Origin: Streptomyces anulatus
Lineage (GTDB): Bacteria; Actinomycetota; Actinomycetes; Streptomycetales; Streptomycetaceae
Reading direction: 5' to 3'
DNA length: 64,000 nt
Assembly: GCF_000721175.1 (NCBI RefSeq)
Contig: NZ_JOEZ01000003.1
Coordinates: 1-64,000 of the forward strand
Shown: piece by piece, positions 8,524 through 17,345 of the stretch
How positions within the stretch are numbered: position 1 is the stretch's first letter
Layout: the number at the start of each line of letters is the position of its first letter
Made by a program: the position numbers and the translations under genes
The notes under the pieces: generated by a model
The model's database searches: none
Seen by the model: only the letters and a program-made list of their open reading frames with translations
Told to the model about the DNA's origin: nothing

Positions 8524-9216
8524 ATGAGACTGCTGCTCGTCGAGGACGACGACCATGTCGCGGCGGCCCTGTCCGCCGTGCTCGCCCGGCACGGATTCCA
8601 GGTCGTGCACGCACGCAACGGCGAGGAGGCCCTGCGCGCGCTGCTGCCCGCCGAGAAGGAGCCCTTCGGGGTGATCCTCCTCGACCTAGGCCTGCCCGAC
8701 CAGGACGGCTACGAGGTGTGCGGGAAGATCCGCAGGCGCACCGCGACCCCCGTGATCATGGTCACAGCCCGCGCCGACGTGCGCTCGCGCATCCACGGAC
8801 TCAACCTCGGCGCCGACGACTACGTCACCAAGCCGTACGACACCGGCGAGCTGCTCGCCCGTATCCACGCGGTCGCCCGGCGCACCACCAGCGGTGAGGA
8901 AACCGCGCCGACCCCCGTCGCCGCCCTGCGCCTCGGGCCGGTCACCATCGAGCTGCCGACCCGCCGGGTCAGCGTCGACGGTGCGGAAGTCCAGCTCACC
9001 CGCAAGGAGTTCGACCTGCTGGCCCTCCTCGCCCAGCGCCCCGGCGTCGTCTTCCGCCGCGAGCAGATCATCAGCGAGGTCTGGCGCACCAGCTGGGAGG
9101 GCACCGGGCGCACCCTGGAGGTCCATGTCGCCTCCCTGCGCTCCAAGCTGCGACTGCCCGCCCTGATCGAGACCGTGCGGGGCGTCGGCTACCGGCTCGT
9201 CGCGCCGTCCGCCTGA
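8524..9216 (+). CDS. OmpR/PhoB-family response regulator
   Basis: A 230-aa two-component regulator. The receiver domain has the acidic pair EDDD at residues 7-10, the phospho-acceptor Asp54 in [10 protein letters not shown], the Thr in MVTAR and the Lys in DDYVTKPYD. The C-terminal winged helix contains [28 protein letters not shown] and [26 protein letters not shown], the classic OmpR-type DNA-binding domain. The ATG at 8524 follows GAGGAGG at the right distance; an upstream in-frame start at 8386 lacks this. The kinase gene follows 20 bp later. Stimulus unknown. Confidence 0.95.
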   Translation: MRLLLVEDDDHVAAALSAVLARHGFQVVHARNGEEALRALLPAEKEPFGVILLDLGLPDQDGYEVCGKIRRRTATPVIMVTARADVRSRIHGLNLGADDYVTKPYDTGELLARIHAVARRTTSGEETAPTPVAALRLGPVTIELPTRRVSVDGAEVQLTRKEFDLLALLAQRPGVVFRREQIISEVWRTSWEGTGRTLEVHVASLRSKLRLPALIETVRGVGYRLVAPSA

Positions 9217-9236
9217 CCGGCGGGTACGTTCTCCCG

Positions 9237-10634
9237 GTGCGCTCCCGTCTGCTCCCACTGCTCATCGTCCTGATGGCCGCCGTGCTGCTCACCCTCGGCT
9301 TTCCGCTCGCGGTCAGCGTGGCGGCGGCCGAACAGCAGCGCCTGGTGATCGACCGGATAGACGACACCGCACGGTTCGCCGCCCTGGCGCAGTCCATCAC
9401 CGACACCTCCCCGGACAGCGAGGAGCGCCGCCGCACCCTCCAGACCGACCTGGAGCTCTACGCCTCGGTGTACGACATCCGCGCCGGCGTCTTCTTCCCG
9501 GACGACCGGGCCCTCGGCAAGGCCCCCGGCTCCTGGGCCCTGCCCGCCGAGGGGGAGGGACGCACGGCCTTCAACGAGGCGCTGCTGGGCCGCCGCTCGC
9601 ACGACCCCCCGCAGGTCTGGCCCTGGCGCGAGGGCCGTGTCGTCGTCGCCTCGCCCGTCGTGCGCGACGGTGACGTGGTCGCCGTGGTCGTCATCGACTC
9701 GCCCACCGGCGAGATGCGGTCCCGGACCCTGCGGACGTGGCTGGCCATCGGCCTCGGCGAGGCGCTGGCCCTGCTGGTGGCGGTCGGGGCGGCGGTCCGG
9801 CTCACCGGCTGGGTCCTGCTGCCCGTGCGGACCCTGGACGCGGCCACCCGCGACATCGCCGGCGGCCGCATGCGCTCCCGGGTCGCCGCCTCCGCAGGGC
9901 CGCCGGAGCTCAGGCATCTGGCACGCTCCTTCAACGAGATGGCGGACAACGTCGAGGACGTGCTGGAGCAGCAGCGCGCCTTCGTCGCCGACGCCTCGCA
10001 CCAACTGCGCAACCCGCTCGCCGCCCTGCTGCTGCGTATCGAGCTCCTCGCCCTCGAGCTGCCCGAGGGCAGCGAGGAGATCGCGGCCGTGCGCACCGAG
10101 GGCAAGCGGCTGGCCCGGGTCCTCGACGACCTCCTGGACCTCGCGCTGGCCGAGCATGCCGAGGCCGACCTCCAGCTGATCGACATCGTTCCGCTCACCG
10201 CCGAGCGGGTCGCATCCTGGCGCCCCATGGCGGAGCGGGAGGGGGTGGCCCTCACCCTGGACGGCGCCCCGGCGGCCACTGCCTGGGCCGACCCCATCGC
10301 GCTCTCCAGCGCCCTGGACGCGGTGATCGACAACGCCCTGAAGTTCACCCCCGCCGGAGAGGACGTCACCGTCACCGTCGCCGCCGGAGCCCTCGCGGCG
10401 ACCGTCGTCGTCGCCGACCGGGGCCCCGGCCTCACCGAGGCGGAGCTGGAGCGCGTCGGGGACCGCTTCTGGCGCAGCACCCGCCACCAGAACGTCAGCG
10501 GATCGGGCCTGGGCCTCTCCATCTCCCGGGTGCTGCTCGCGGCGGGCGGCGGCTCCATCGCGTACGAGCACCACGAACCGCACGGTCTGCGGGTGACCGT
10601 CTCCGTCCCCCGCGACCTGCCGGGCGGTGGCTGA
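9237..10634 (+). CDS. Membrane sensor histidine kinase
   Basis: Partner kinase of the preceding response regulator (20 bp apart). The 465-aa protein has an N-terminal membrane helix (residues 5-29) and an extracytoplasmic sensor region (about 30-165) with no recognised ligand motif. A second helix (about 168-192) leads into a HAMP linker (about 193-245). The H-box DASHQLRNPLAALLLRIE carries the phosphorylated His255. The HATPase domain has the N-box DNALKFTP, the G1 box ADRGPGL and the G2 region GSGLGLSISRVLL. Translation starts at a GTG. The signal sensed cannot be read from the sequence. Confidence 0.93.
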   Translation: MRSRLLPLLIVLMAAVLLTLGFPLAVSVAAAEQQRLVIDRIDDTARFAALAQSITDTSPDSEERRRTLQTDLELYASVYDIRAGVFFPDDRALGKAPGSWALPAEGEGRTAFNEALLGRRSHDPPQVWPWREGRVVVASPVVRDGDVVAVVVIDSPTGEMRSRTLRTWLAIGLGEALALLVAVGAAVRLTGWVLLPVRTLDAATRDIAGGRMRSRVAASAGPPELRHLARSFNEMADNVEDVLEQQRAFVADASHQLRNPLAALLLRIELLALELPEGSEEIAAVRTEGKRLARVLDDLLDLALAEHAEADLQLIDIVPLTAERVASWRPMAEREGVALTLDGAPAATAWADPIALSSALDAVIDNALKFTPAGEDVTVTVAAGALAATVVVADRGPGLTEAELERVGDRFWRSTRHQNVSGSGLGLSISRVLLAAGGGSIAYEHHEPHGLRVTVSVPRDLPGGG

Positions 10635-10678
10635 GCCGAAGGGTGGGCGGGTGCCCTCATGCCCTCATCCAAGAGCGG

Positions 10679-11680
10679 TCACGGCTTCACCGAGCGGTAG
10701 TAGTCCTTGGCCCCGTCGTGCACGTCCAGCGGATCCGTGTAGATCGCCGTCCGCAGATCGACCAACTGCGCCGCGTGGACCTCGCGGCCGATCCGGTCCC
10801 GGCTGTTGATCACCGTCCGGGTGAAGGCCTCCGTCATGGCCGCGTCCGTACGGTCGGTCGTGACGAGCAGGTTGGCGACGGCGACCGTGGGTACCGACTG
10901 ACCCTGCTGGGCCTGCGGATAGGCGTCGGCGGGCATCATGGCCGACCGGTAGAAACGGGTGGGCCCGGTCGCGGCCTGCAACTTCGCGACCAGGGCGGCC
11001 TCCAGCGGCACCAGCCGGATGTCGAAGCGCTCCGACAGCTCCTGGACGGCCGCGGTCGGCAGCCCGCCCGACCAGAAGAAGGCGTCGAGCTGGCCCTGGG
11101 TCAGCCGTACGGGCATGGTGTCGATGCCGACCGGCACCGGGGTGATGTCGTCGGCCGGATCGAGCCCCGCCGCCGTCAGCAGCCGGTCCGCGACCAGCCG
11201 CACCCCGGAGCCCTCCTGGCCGACGCCCACCCGCTTGCCCCGCAGGTCGGAGGCCTTGCGGATGTCGGAGTCGCGGGGGACGACCAGCTGGACGTAGTCG
11301 TCGTAGAGCCGGACGCAGCCGCGCAGCCGCTGGGCCCCGGGCCTGCCGTCGCGCAGATAGGTCGCCACGGCGTCGGCGGTGGCGATGGTGAAGTCCGCGT
11401 CGCCCGTCGCCACCCGGGCGAGGTTCTGCTGCGACCCCTCGCTGGTCCGCAGCCGTATCGACACCTCCGGCATGTCCTTGGCGAGCGCGCCCTCCAGCCG
11501 CTCCCCGTACCGCTGGTAGACACCGCTGGGCACCCCGGTGGAGAAGGTGAGCGACCCGCTCGGGTCCCTCCCGTCCCCCTGGGGCTGCAGCCACCACGCG
11601 AGCAGCCCGAGCACGACCGCGAGGACGGCGCCCGTCTGCAGGGTGCGCCGACGGCCGAATCGGGACAGAGCGTGGGACAT
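10679..11680 (-). CDS. TAXI-family TRAP transporter solute-binding protein
   Basis: The 333-aa exported protein has a signal or anchor helix ([20 protein letters not shown], about residues 13-32). The TAXI fold shows [66 protein letters not shown] and [24 protein letters not shown] proteins deliver organic anions such as glutamate or 2-oxoglutarate to TRAP permeases; no permease gene is adjacent. In several Streptomyces this gene neighbours the two-component pair. It converges on the kinase gene with 44 bp between the ends, so a role in signalling to the kinase is possible but speculative. Confidence 0.88.
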   Translation of the reverse strand: MSHALSRFGRRRTLQTGAVLAVVLGLLAWWLQPQGDGRDPSGSLTFSTGVPSGVYQRYGERLEGALAKDMPEVSIRLRTSEGSQQNLARVATGDADFTIATADAVATYLRDGRPGAQRLRGCVRLYDDYVQLVVPRDSDIRKASDLRGKRVGVGQEGSGVRLVADRLLTAAGLDPADDITPVPVGIDTMPVRLTQGQLDAFFWSGGLPTAAVQELSERFDIRLVPLEAALVAKLQAATGPTRFYRSAMMPADAYPQAQQGQSVPTVAVANLLVTTDRTDAAMTEAFTRTVINSRDRIGREVHAAQLVDLRTAIYTDPLDVHDGAKDYYRSVKP

Positions 11681-11817
11681 GCGCGCGATCCTGCCAGCTC
11701 ATCCGCCCCCTGGCCAGGCTTCCCCGTGAGGCCCGGCCCACAGCGGACGGGGCGGGGCGGGAGGGGCAGGGGCGGGCGACGGGAGGGCGCTGCCCGGCAA
11801 CCGCCTACCCTTGTCCC

Positions 11818-13338
11818 ATGAGCAGCGGCAACCGGAGCGAAGCAGTGGACGTCCAGAAGAGCTACGAGGTGCGCACCTACGGGTGCCAGATGAACGTCCA
11901 CGACTCCGAGCGGCTGTCGGGTCTCCTGGAGGGCGCCGGTTACGTCCGGGCCCCCGAGGGCTCCGACGGCGACGCCGACGTCGTCGTCTTCAACACCTGC
12001 GCGGTGCGGGAGAACGCCGACAACAAGCTCTACGGAAACCTCGGCCGCCTCGCGCCCATGAAGACCAAGCGCCCCGGGATGCAGATCGCCGTCGGCGGCT
12101 GTCTCGCGCAGAAGGACCGCGACACCATCGTCAAGCGGGCCCCCTGGGTCGACGTCGTCTTCGGCACCCACAACATCGGCAAACTGCCGGTCCTCCTGGA
12201 GCGCGCCCGCATCCAGGAAGAGGCGCAGATCGAGATCGCCGAGTCCCTGGAGGCGTTCCCCTCGACGCTCCCCACCCGCCGCGAGTCCGCCTACGCCGCG
12301 TGGGTCTCCATCTCGGTCGGCTGCAACAACACCTGCACCTTCTGCATCGTCCCGGCGCTGCGCGGCAAGGAGAAGGACCGCCGCACCGGCGACATCCTGG
12401 CCGAGATCGAGGCCCTGGTCGCCGAGGGCGTCTCCGAGATCACCCTGCTCGGCCAGAACGTGAACGCGTACGGTTCCGACATCGGCGACCGCGAGGCCTT
12501 CTCCAAGCTGCTGCGCGCCTGCGGCTCCGTCCAGGGCCTGGAGCGCGTCCGCTTCACCTCGCCGCACCCCCGCGACTTCACCGACGACGTCATCGCCGCC
12601 ATGGCCGAGACGCCCAACGTGATGCCGCAGCTGCACATGCCGATGCAGTCCGGCTCGGACCGCATCCTGAAGGCGATGCGCCGCTCCTACCGCCAGGAGC
12701 GCTTCCTGGGAATCATCGAGAAGGTGCGCGCCGCGATGCCGGACGCCGCCATCTCCACGGACATCATCGTGGGCTTCCCCGGCGAGACCGAGGAGGACTT
12801 CGAGCAGACGATGCACGCCGTCCGGGAGGCGCGGTTCGCCAACGCGTTCACCTTCCAGTACTCCAAGCGCCCCGGGACCCCCGCCGCCGACATGGACGGT
12901 CAGATCCCCAAGGAGGTCGTCCAGGAGCGGTACATGCGCCTGTCCGCCCTCCAGGAGCAGATCTCCTGGGAGGAGAACAAGAAGCAGGTCGGACGGACAC
13001 TGGACGTCATGGTCGCGGAGGGCGAGGGCCGCAAGGACGGCGCCACCCGGCGCCTCTCCGGCCGCGCCCCCGACAACCGGCTGGTCCACTTCACGCAGCC
13101 CGGGAAGGCCGTGCGCCCCGGTGACGTGGTGACCGTCGAGATCACCTACGCCGCCCCGCACCACCTGCTCGCCGAGGGCACGCCGCTCGCCGTACGGTCC
13201 ACCCGCGCGGGCGACGCCTGGGAGAAGCGCACCACCGAGGCCGCCGCCAAGCCCGCCGGAGTGATGCTCGGCCTCCCCGGCATCGGCGCCCCGGACCCGC
13301 TCCCGGCCGCCGCGGCCCCGGCCTGCGGCATCGGCTGA
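11818..13338 (+). CDS. miaB: tRNA-2-methylthio-N6-dimethylallyladenosine synthase MiaB
   Basis: Radical-SAM methylthiotransferase that adds a methylthio group to C2 of i6A37 in tRNA. The 506-aa protein has the N-terminal UPF0004 domain ([40 protein letters not shown]) with three Cys for the auxiliary cluster. The radical SAM motif is [20 protein letters not shown]-terminal TRAM domain contains the [22 protein letters not shown] segment. The last about 40 residues are an Ala/Pro-rich Streptomyces extension. Its stop lies inside a 26-bp tandem duplication. MiaA, the enzyme that makes its substrate, is encoded 1.4 kb downstream. Confidence 0.96.
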   Translation: MSSGNRSEAVDVQKSYEVRTYGCQMNVHDSERLSGLLEGAGYVRAPEGSDGDADVVVFNTCAVRENADNKLYGNLGRLAPMKTKRPGMQIAVGGCLAQKDRDTIVKRAPWVDVVFGTHNIGKLPVLLERARIQEEAQIEIAESLEAFPSTLPTRRESAYAAWVSISVGCNNTCTFCIVPALRGKEKDRRTGDILAEIEALVAEGVSEITLLGQNVNAYGSDIGDREAFSKLLRACGSVQGLERVRFTSPHPRDFTDDVIAAMAETPNVMPQLHMPMQSGSDRILKAMRRSYRQERFLGIIEKVRAAMPDAAISTDIIVGFPGETEEDFEQTMHAVREARFANAFTFQYSKRPGTPAADMDGQIPKEVVQERYMRLSALQEQISWEENKKQVGRTLDVMVAEGEGRKDGATRRLSGRAPDNRLVHFTQPGKAVRPGDVVTVEITYAAPHHLLAEGTPLAVRSTRAGDAWEKRTTEAAAKPAGVMLGLPGIGAPDPLPAAAAPACGIG

Positions 13339-13369
13339 CGGCTCCGGCCTGCGGCTTCGGCTGACGGCT
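13318..13369 (+). repeat. 26-bp tandem duplication across the miaB stop
   Basis: Two adjacent 26-bp units (13318-13343 and 13344-13369), each beginning CCGGCCTGCGGC and differing at one base. The miaB TGA (13336-13338) is in the first unit. An in-frame stop change would extend MiaB through the second copy. Confidence 0.8.
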
Positions 13370-13448
13370 TCCGGCCCGGCGGCGGGTCGCCGACCACGGC
13401 CCAGCGTGCGGGATCGGCCGACGGCTCCCGACAAGTACGCTGACCGGC

Positions 13449-14168
13449 ATGCTTGTCGCCGCCGCCGTGTGCCCCTGTCCGCCGCTCCTGGTGCCCGAGG
13501 TCGCCGCCGGGGCCGCCCCCGAGCTCGACGCCGCGCGGGACGCGTGTCTCGACGCCGTGGGGGTGCTCGCCGCCTCGCGCCCGGACCTGCTCGTCGTCGT
13601 GGGCCCGGGCGACGACCGGTCCGCCGGGACCTACCCGGCGGGAGCGCACGGCTCCTTCCGGGGCGTCGGCGTGAACCTCGACGTGACGCTCGGCGACACA
13701 CCTGGGGACCTCGCCGCCCCGGACCGGCCGCTGCCGCAGTCCCTGACCGTGGGCGCGTGGCTGCTGGACCGGGCCCGATGGGCGGGCGCTCCCGTCGAAG
13801 GGCTCGCCGTGGCGGAGCGGGAGGCCGCCGAGGAGTGCGCGGAGGCCGGACGCTCCCTCGCCGGCCGGGCCGAGCGGGTCGCGCTCCTGGTGATGGGCGA
13901 CGGCAGTGCCTGCCGCACCCTCAAGGCCCCCGGCTACCTCGACGACCGGGCCGCCGCCTTCGACGTACGGGCCTCCGAAGCGCTCGGCTCCGCGGACCTC
14001 GACGCCCTCGCGGCGCTCGACGCGACGCTCGCCCACGAGCTCAAGGCGGCCGGACGGGCCCCCTGGCAGCTGCTCGGCGGCGCCGCGCGGGACGCCGGGC
14101 TCGCCGGACGGCTGCTGTACGAGGACGCCCCGTACGGCGTGGGCTACACCGTCGCCGCCTGGTCCTGA
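13449..14168 (+). CDS. Class III extradiol dioxygenase subunit B-like protein
   Basis: A 239-aa protein resembling the LigB-like fold of class III extradiol dioxygenases. It starts MLVAAAVCPCPPLLVPEVA and contains LLVVVGPGDDRSAGTYPAG, ALLVMGDGSACRTLKAPGYLDDRAAAFD and LLYEDAPYGVGYTVAAW. The His ligands expected for a functional LigB iron centre are not obvious: the N-terminal stretch has CPCPP where LigB has H-P. Catalytic activity is therefore doubtful. A copy between miaB and miaA is usual in Streptomyces (from memory). It converges on the small antitoxin-like gene across a strong hairpin. Confidence 0.85.
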   Translation: MLVAAAVCPCPPLLVPEVAAGAAPELDAARDACLDAVGVLAASRPDLLVVVGPGDDRSAGTYPAGAHGSFRGVGVNLDVTLGDTPGDLAAPDRPLPQSLTVGAWLLDRARWAGAPVEGLAVAEREAAEECAEAGRSLAGRAERVALLVMGDGSACRTLKAPGYLDDRAAAFDVRASEALGSADLDALAALDATLAHELKAAGRAPWQLLGGAARDAGLAGRLLYEDAPYGVGYTVAAWS

Positions 14169-14175
14169 ACAGACC

Positions 14176-14209
14176 GACGGCGGCACCGGGGAGAACCGGT
14201 GCCGCCGTC
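14176..14209. terminator. Bidirectional terminator hairpin
   Basis: Perfect 14-bp arms (GACGGCGGCACCGG and its complement) around a GGAGAA loop, located between convergent genes ending at 14168 (plus) and 14230 (minus). Confidence 0.8.
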
Positions 14210-14229
14210 AAGGGCCTGCTGCTGGCGGG

Positions 14230-14487
14230 TCAGGAAGCGGGCGGCGGAGGGGGAGGCGTGGTGCCGGGCGTGCCTCCGCCCTTCTGCCCCAGCTTGTCCA
14301 CGGCCCCCTTGGCCTTGCGCGTACCCGAATCGATCTTGTCGCTGTATTTGCCCTTGGTCTTCTGGTCGACCGTGCGCGCGGCCTTGTCGAGGCCCTGCTC
14401 GATCTTGCCCCCGTGCTGCTGCGCGAGGTCGCCGACCTTGTCCTTGGCCGGTCCCAGCTTGGCCTTCAGGTTGTCCAGGAACCCCAT
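14230..14487 (-). CDS. MT0933-like antitoxin family protein
   Basis: A small, very hydrophilic 85-aa protein. It begins MGFLDNLKAKLGPAKDKVGDLA, followed by Lys/Gly-rich helices (IEQGLDKAARTVDQKTKGKYSDKIDSG) and a Pro-rich tail. This is the pattern of the actinobacterial MT0933_antitox (Rv0909-like) family. In mycobacteria such proteins can pair with a toxin, but no toxin gene is adjacent here, so it may be an orphan with another role such as stress-related binding. SD GGAAGG precedes the ATG. Confidence 0.85.
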   Translation of the reverse strand: MGFLDNLKAKLGPAKDKVGDLAQQHGGKIEQGLDKAARTVDQKTKGKYSDKIDSGTRKAKGAVDKLGQKGGGTPGTTPPPPPPAS

Positions 14488-14701
14488 TGGGTCACCTTCC
14501 GTGCAGTGAGGACTGTTCGCGGGAGCGTTCTCCCGCCCCCATTGTCCGTCACCTGTCCGTTCCTGCCGTTTCTACTCGCCCTATAGCGTTCTGCAGTGTT
14601 TTCGAGCGCATCCTTGACATCGCCCTCCGCCCCGTACGGGGTCGCCCGCCCTCCGCACCCGGCGTGTTCGGGACGGCCGGGATATTTGGGAGACTGTCCG
14701 G

Positions 14702-15640
14702 GTGACCCCTCCCGCTTCCGCCCCCCGCGTCATCACCGTCGTAGGCCCCACCGCCGCCGGAAAATCGGATCTGGGGGTCTTTCTCGCCCAGCGGCTCGGC
14801 GGCGAAGTGATCAACGCCGATTCCATGCAGCTCTACCGGGGGATGGACATCGGCACCGCGAAACTGACGCTCCCCGAGCGCGACGGCGTGCCGCACCGGC
14901 TGCTGGACATCTGGGACGTCACCGAGGCCGCCAGCGTCGCCGAGTACCAGCGCCTGGCCCGCCTGGAGATCGACCGGCTGCTCACCGAAGGGCGCACGCC
15001 TGTCCTGGTCGGCGGCTCCGGCCTGTACGTGAAGGGCGCGATCGACGCCCTGGAGTTCCCCGGTACGGATCCCGAGGTGCGCGCCCGCCTCGAAGCGGAA
15101 CTGACCGAGCGCGGTTCGGGCGTCCTGCACGAACGCCTCGCCGCCGCCGACCCGGACGCCGCCCGGTCCATCCTGGCGAGCAACGGCCGCCGCATCGTCC
15201 GCGCCCTCGAAGTCATCGAGATCACCGGCAAGCCCTTCACCGCGAACCTCCCCGGCGACGAGCCGGTCTACGAAGCCGTACAGATCGGCGTCGACGTGGA
15301 CCGCCCCGAACTGGACGAGCGCATCGCCCTGCGCGTCGACCGGATGTGGGAGGAAGGACTCGTGGACGAGGTACGCGCCCTGGAGGCGTCCGGGCTGCGC
15401 GAGGGGCTCACGGCCTCGCGGGCCCTCGGATATCAGCAGATCCTCGCGGCGCTCGCGGGGGAGTGCACCGAGGACGACGCGCGGGCCGAGACCGTGCGCG
15501 CCACCAAGCGCTTCGCCCGCCGTCAGGACTCGTGGTTCCGTCGTGACCCGCGTGTCGTGTGGCTCGGCGGCGGACACCGCGACCGGGGGGAACTCCCGGA
15601 CCGGGCGCTGACGTTGGTCGAACGAGCGGTCACAGCCTGA
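14702..15640 (+). CDS. miaA: tRNA dimethylallyltransferase MiaA
   Basis: Transfers dimethylallyl from DMAPP to N6 of A37 in tRNAs reading UNN codons; MiaB then methylthiolates the product. The 312-aa protein has the P-loop VVGPTAAGKSDLGV (residues about 11-24), followed by GEVINADSMQLYRGMDIGTAK and VGGSGLYVKGAID. RIVRALEVIEITGKPF and RALGYQQILAAL, typical tRNA-contact segments, come later, with a C-terminal FARRQDSWFRRDPRV. The GTG at 14702 gives the N-terminus expected for the family; GGGAG lies upstream at a slightly long distance. It is the first gene of a co-directional run through rshA. Confidence 0.95.
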   Translation: MTPPASAPRVITVVGPTAAGKSDLGVFLAQRLGGEVINADSMQLYRGMDIGTAKLTLPERDGVPHRLLDIWDVTEAASVAEYQRLARLEIDRLLTEGRTPVLVGGSGLYVKGAIDALEFPGTDPEVRARLEAELTERGSGVLHERLAAADPDAARSILASNGRRIVRALEVIEITGKPFTANLPGDEPVYEAVQIGVDVDRPELDERIALRVDRMWEEGLVDEVRALEASGLREGLTASRALGYQQILAALAGECTEDDARAETVRATKRFARRQDSWFRRDPRVVWLGGGHRDRGELPDRALTLVERAVTA

Positions 15641-15747
15641 TCACGTGATGGCATCGGGAAGCTCCGCCCGTCAATTCGGCACCCGTGATCGTGCCATCAT
15701 CGAGCATCGATCCACCAGTGGAGTCCGAGTTGGGAGGGCGCGTGGCG

Positions 15748-16200
15748 ATGGAGGCCGGCCCTCGCGACACGGAGCAGCGCGACACAGAGCACGACGTGCC
15801 GTCACCGCGGGAGAACGCGGGACGGCTGAGTCCGGACGGGCCCGACGAGCAGGACCTGACCCCCGAGGTCGAGGTCGAGCTGCGGCCCACCCGCAAGCTG
15901 CGGATCTGGCAGCTCGCGCCCATCGTCGTGCTGGCCGCGGTCGGCTCGCTGATGTTCGCCTTCCCCCTCGCCTTCGAGTTCGGTGACGGCGGAGCGATCG
16001 TCGCCATGCTGGGGCTCCTGATCAGCTGCTGCGCGGCCGGCTGGGGCATGATGGCGGCCCGCCGCGTCGGCCACACCTGGCCGGGACTGCCCTCCCGCGG
16101 CTCGGGCGACCGCCCCGACTGGCGGGTGATCGCGCTGTACGTCGCGACCGGCCTCGTCCTGGTCGCCCTCGCCGTCTGGCGCGTGGCCCGACTGCGCTGA
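15748..16200 (+). CDS. Small three-helix membrane protein, conserved hypothetical
   Basis: From the ATG at 15748 the product is 150 aa. It has a hydrophilic charged N-terminal 55 residues and then three predicted membrane helices: LAPIVVLAAVGSLMFAFPLAF, IVAMLGLLISCCAAGWGMMA and VIALYVATGLVLVALAV. The ATG has GGAGG ten bases upstream. The GTG at 15742 is possible but close to the SD, and an upstream ATG at 15685 lacks an SD. It sits between miaA and dapF in the same direction. No known function. Confidence 0.75.
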   Translation: MEAGPRDTEQRDTEHDVPSPRENAGRLSPDGPDEQDLTPEVEVELRPTRKLRIWQLAPIVVLAAVGSLMFAFPLAFEFGDGGAIVAMLGLLISCCAAGWGMMAARRVGHTWPGLPSRGSGDRPDWRVIALYVATGLVLVALAVWRVARLR

Positions 16201-16272
16201 CGGCGTCGCGGTGAGGCCCGCACGACCGGGCCGCTCGTGCGGGTTGTCGGCGCCGCCTCGTACAGTTGGCGT

Positions 16273-17145
16273 GTGAGCACCTCGCAGATCGCCTTCCTCA
16301 AGGGTCACGGCACCGAGAACGACTTCGTGATCGTCCCGGACCCGGACAACGCCCTCACGCTGCCCGCCGCCGTCGTCGCCCGGCTCTGCGACCGCCGGGC
16401 CGGCATCGGCGGGGACGGCCTGCTGCACGTCGTGCGGTCCGCCGCGCACCCCGAGGCACGGGACATGGCGGACGCGGCCGAGTGGTTCATGGACTACCGC
16501 AACGCGGACGGCTCGATCGCCGAGATGTGCGGCAACGGCGTGCGTGTCTTCGCCCACTACCTCCAGCGCGCCGGCCTCGTCGAGGAGGGCGATCTCACCG
16601 TCGCCACCCGGGGCGGCCCCAAGCATGTGCACCTCGCCAAGAACGGCGACATCACGGTCTCCATGGGACGCGCCCTACTGCCCGAGGACAGCGTCACGGT
16701 CAGCGTCGGCGACCGCAGCTGGCCCACCCGCAACGTCAACATGGGCAACCCGCACGCGGTCGCCTTCGTCGACGACCTGGACCACGCCGGTGACCTGCTC
16801 ACCGCCCCGCCCGTCAGCCCCGAGGCCGTCTACCCCGAGGGCGTCAACGTCGAGTTCGTCGTCGACCGGGGCCCGCGCCACGTCGGCATGCGCGTCCACG
16901 AGCGGGGCTCCGGAGAGACCCGCTCCTGCGGCACCGGCGCCTGCGCGGTCGCCGTCGCCACCGCCCGCCGTGACGGCGCCGACCCCGCGGGGACCGGGCT
17001 CCCCGTCACGTACCGGGTGGATCTCCCCGGCGGCACCCTCGTCATCACCGAGCACCCGGACGGCGCGATCGACATGACCGGCCCCGCCGTGATCGTCGCC
17101 GAGGGCGTCATCGACCCGTCCTGGCTCGACACCGTGACCGACTGA
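16273..17145 (+). CDS. dapF: Diaminopimelate epimerase
   Basis: Converts LL- to meso-diaminopimelate in lysine and cell-wall biosynthesis. This is notable because Streptomyces peptidoglycan carries LL-DAP, so the enzyme mainly serves lysine. The 290-aa protein starts at a GTG (VSTSQIAFLKGHGTENDF). It shows both catalytic Cys motifs, AEMCGNGVRVFAHY (Cys in the first half) and SGETRSCGTGACAVAVA (second half), and the intervening NMGNPHAVAFV. Intact and of normal family length. Confidence 0.96.
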   Translation: MSTSQIAFLKGHGTENDFVIVPDPDNALTLPAAVVARLCDRRAGIGGDGLLHVVRSAAHPEARDMADAAEWFMDYRNADGSIAEMCGNGVRVFAHYLQRAGLVEEGDLTVATRGGPKHVHLAKNGDITVSMGRALLPEDSVTVSVGDRSWPTRNVNMGNPHAVAFVDDLDHAGDLLTAPPVSPEAVYPEGVNVEFVVDRGPRHVGMRVHERGSGETRSCGTGACAVAVATARRDGADPAGTGLPVTYRVDLPGGTLVITEHPDGAIDMTGPAVIVAEGVIDPSWLDTVTD

Positions 17146-17345
17146 GCCCTTCGACCGGTCCGAAGCAGCCACCCGGCCGGATCTGCTCGAAACGGTGATC
17201 GGCCGGAGCTTCGCTCGAATGGGTGATCCGTTTCACGCTGGGCGAGAGCTGTACTGCGCCACGTGGTGGGGTCGATAGCATCAAGCACCGGCCCCGAGGG
17301 GCATCCGCTCCTCCCCCGTGCCGGTCGACGTCGCCGGAGGTGCCC

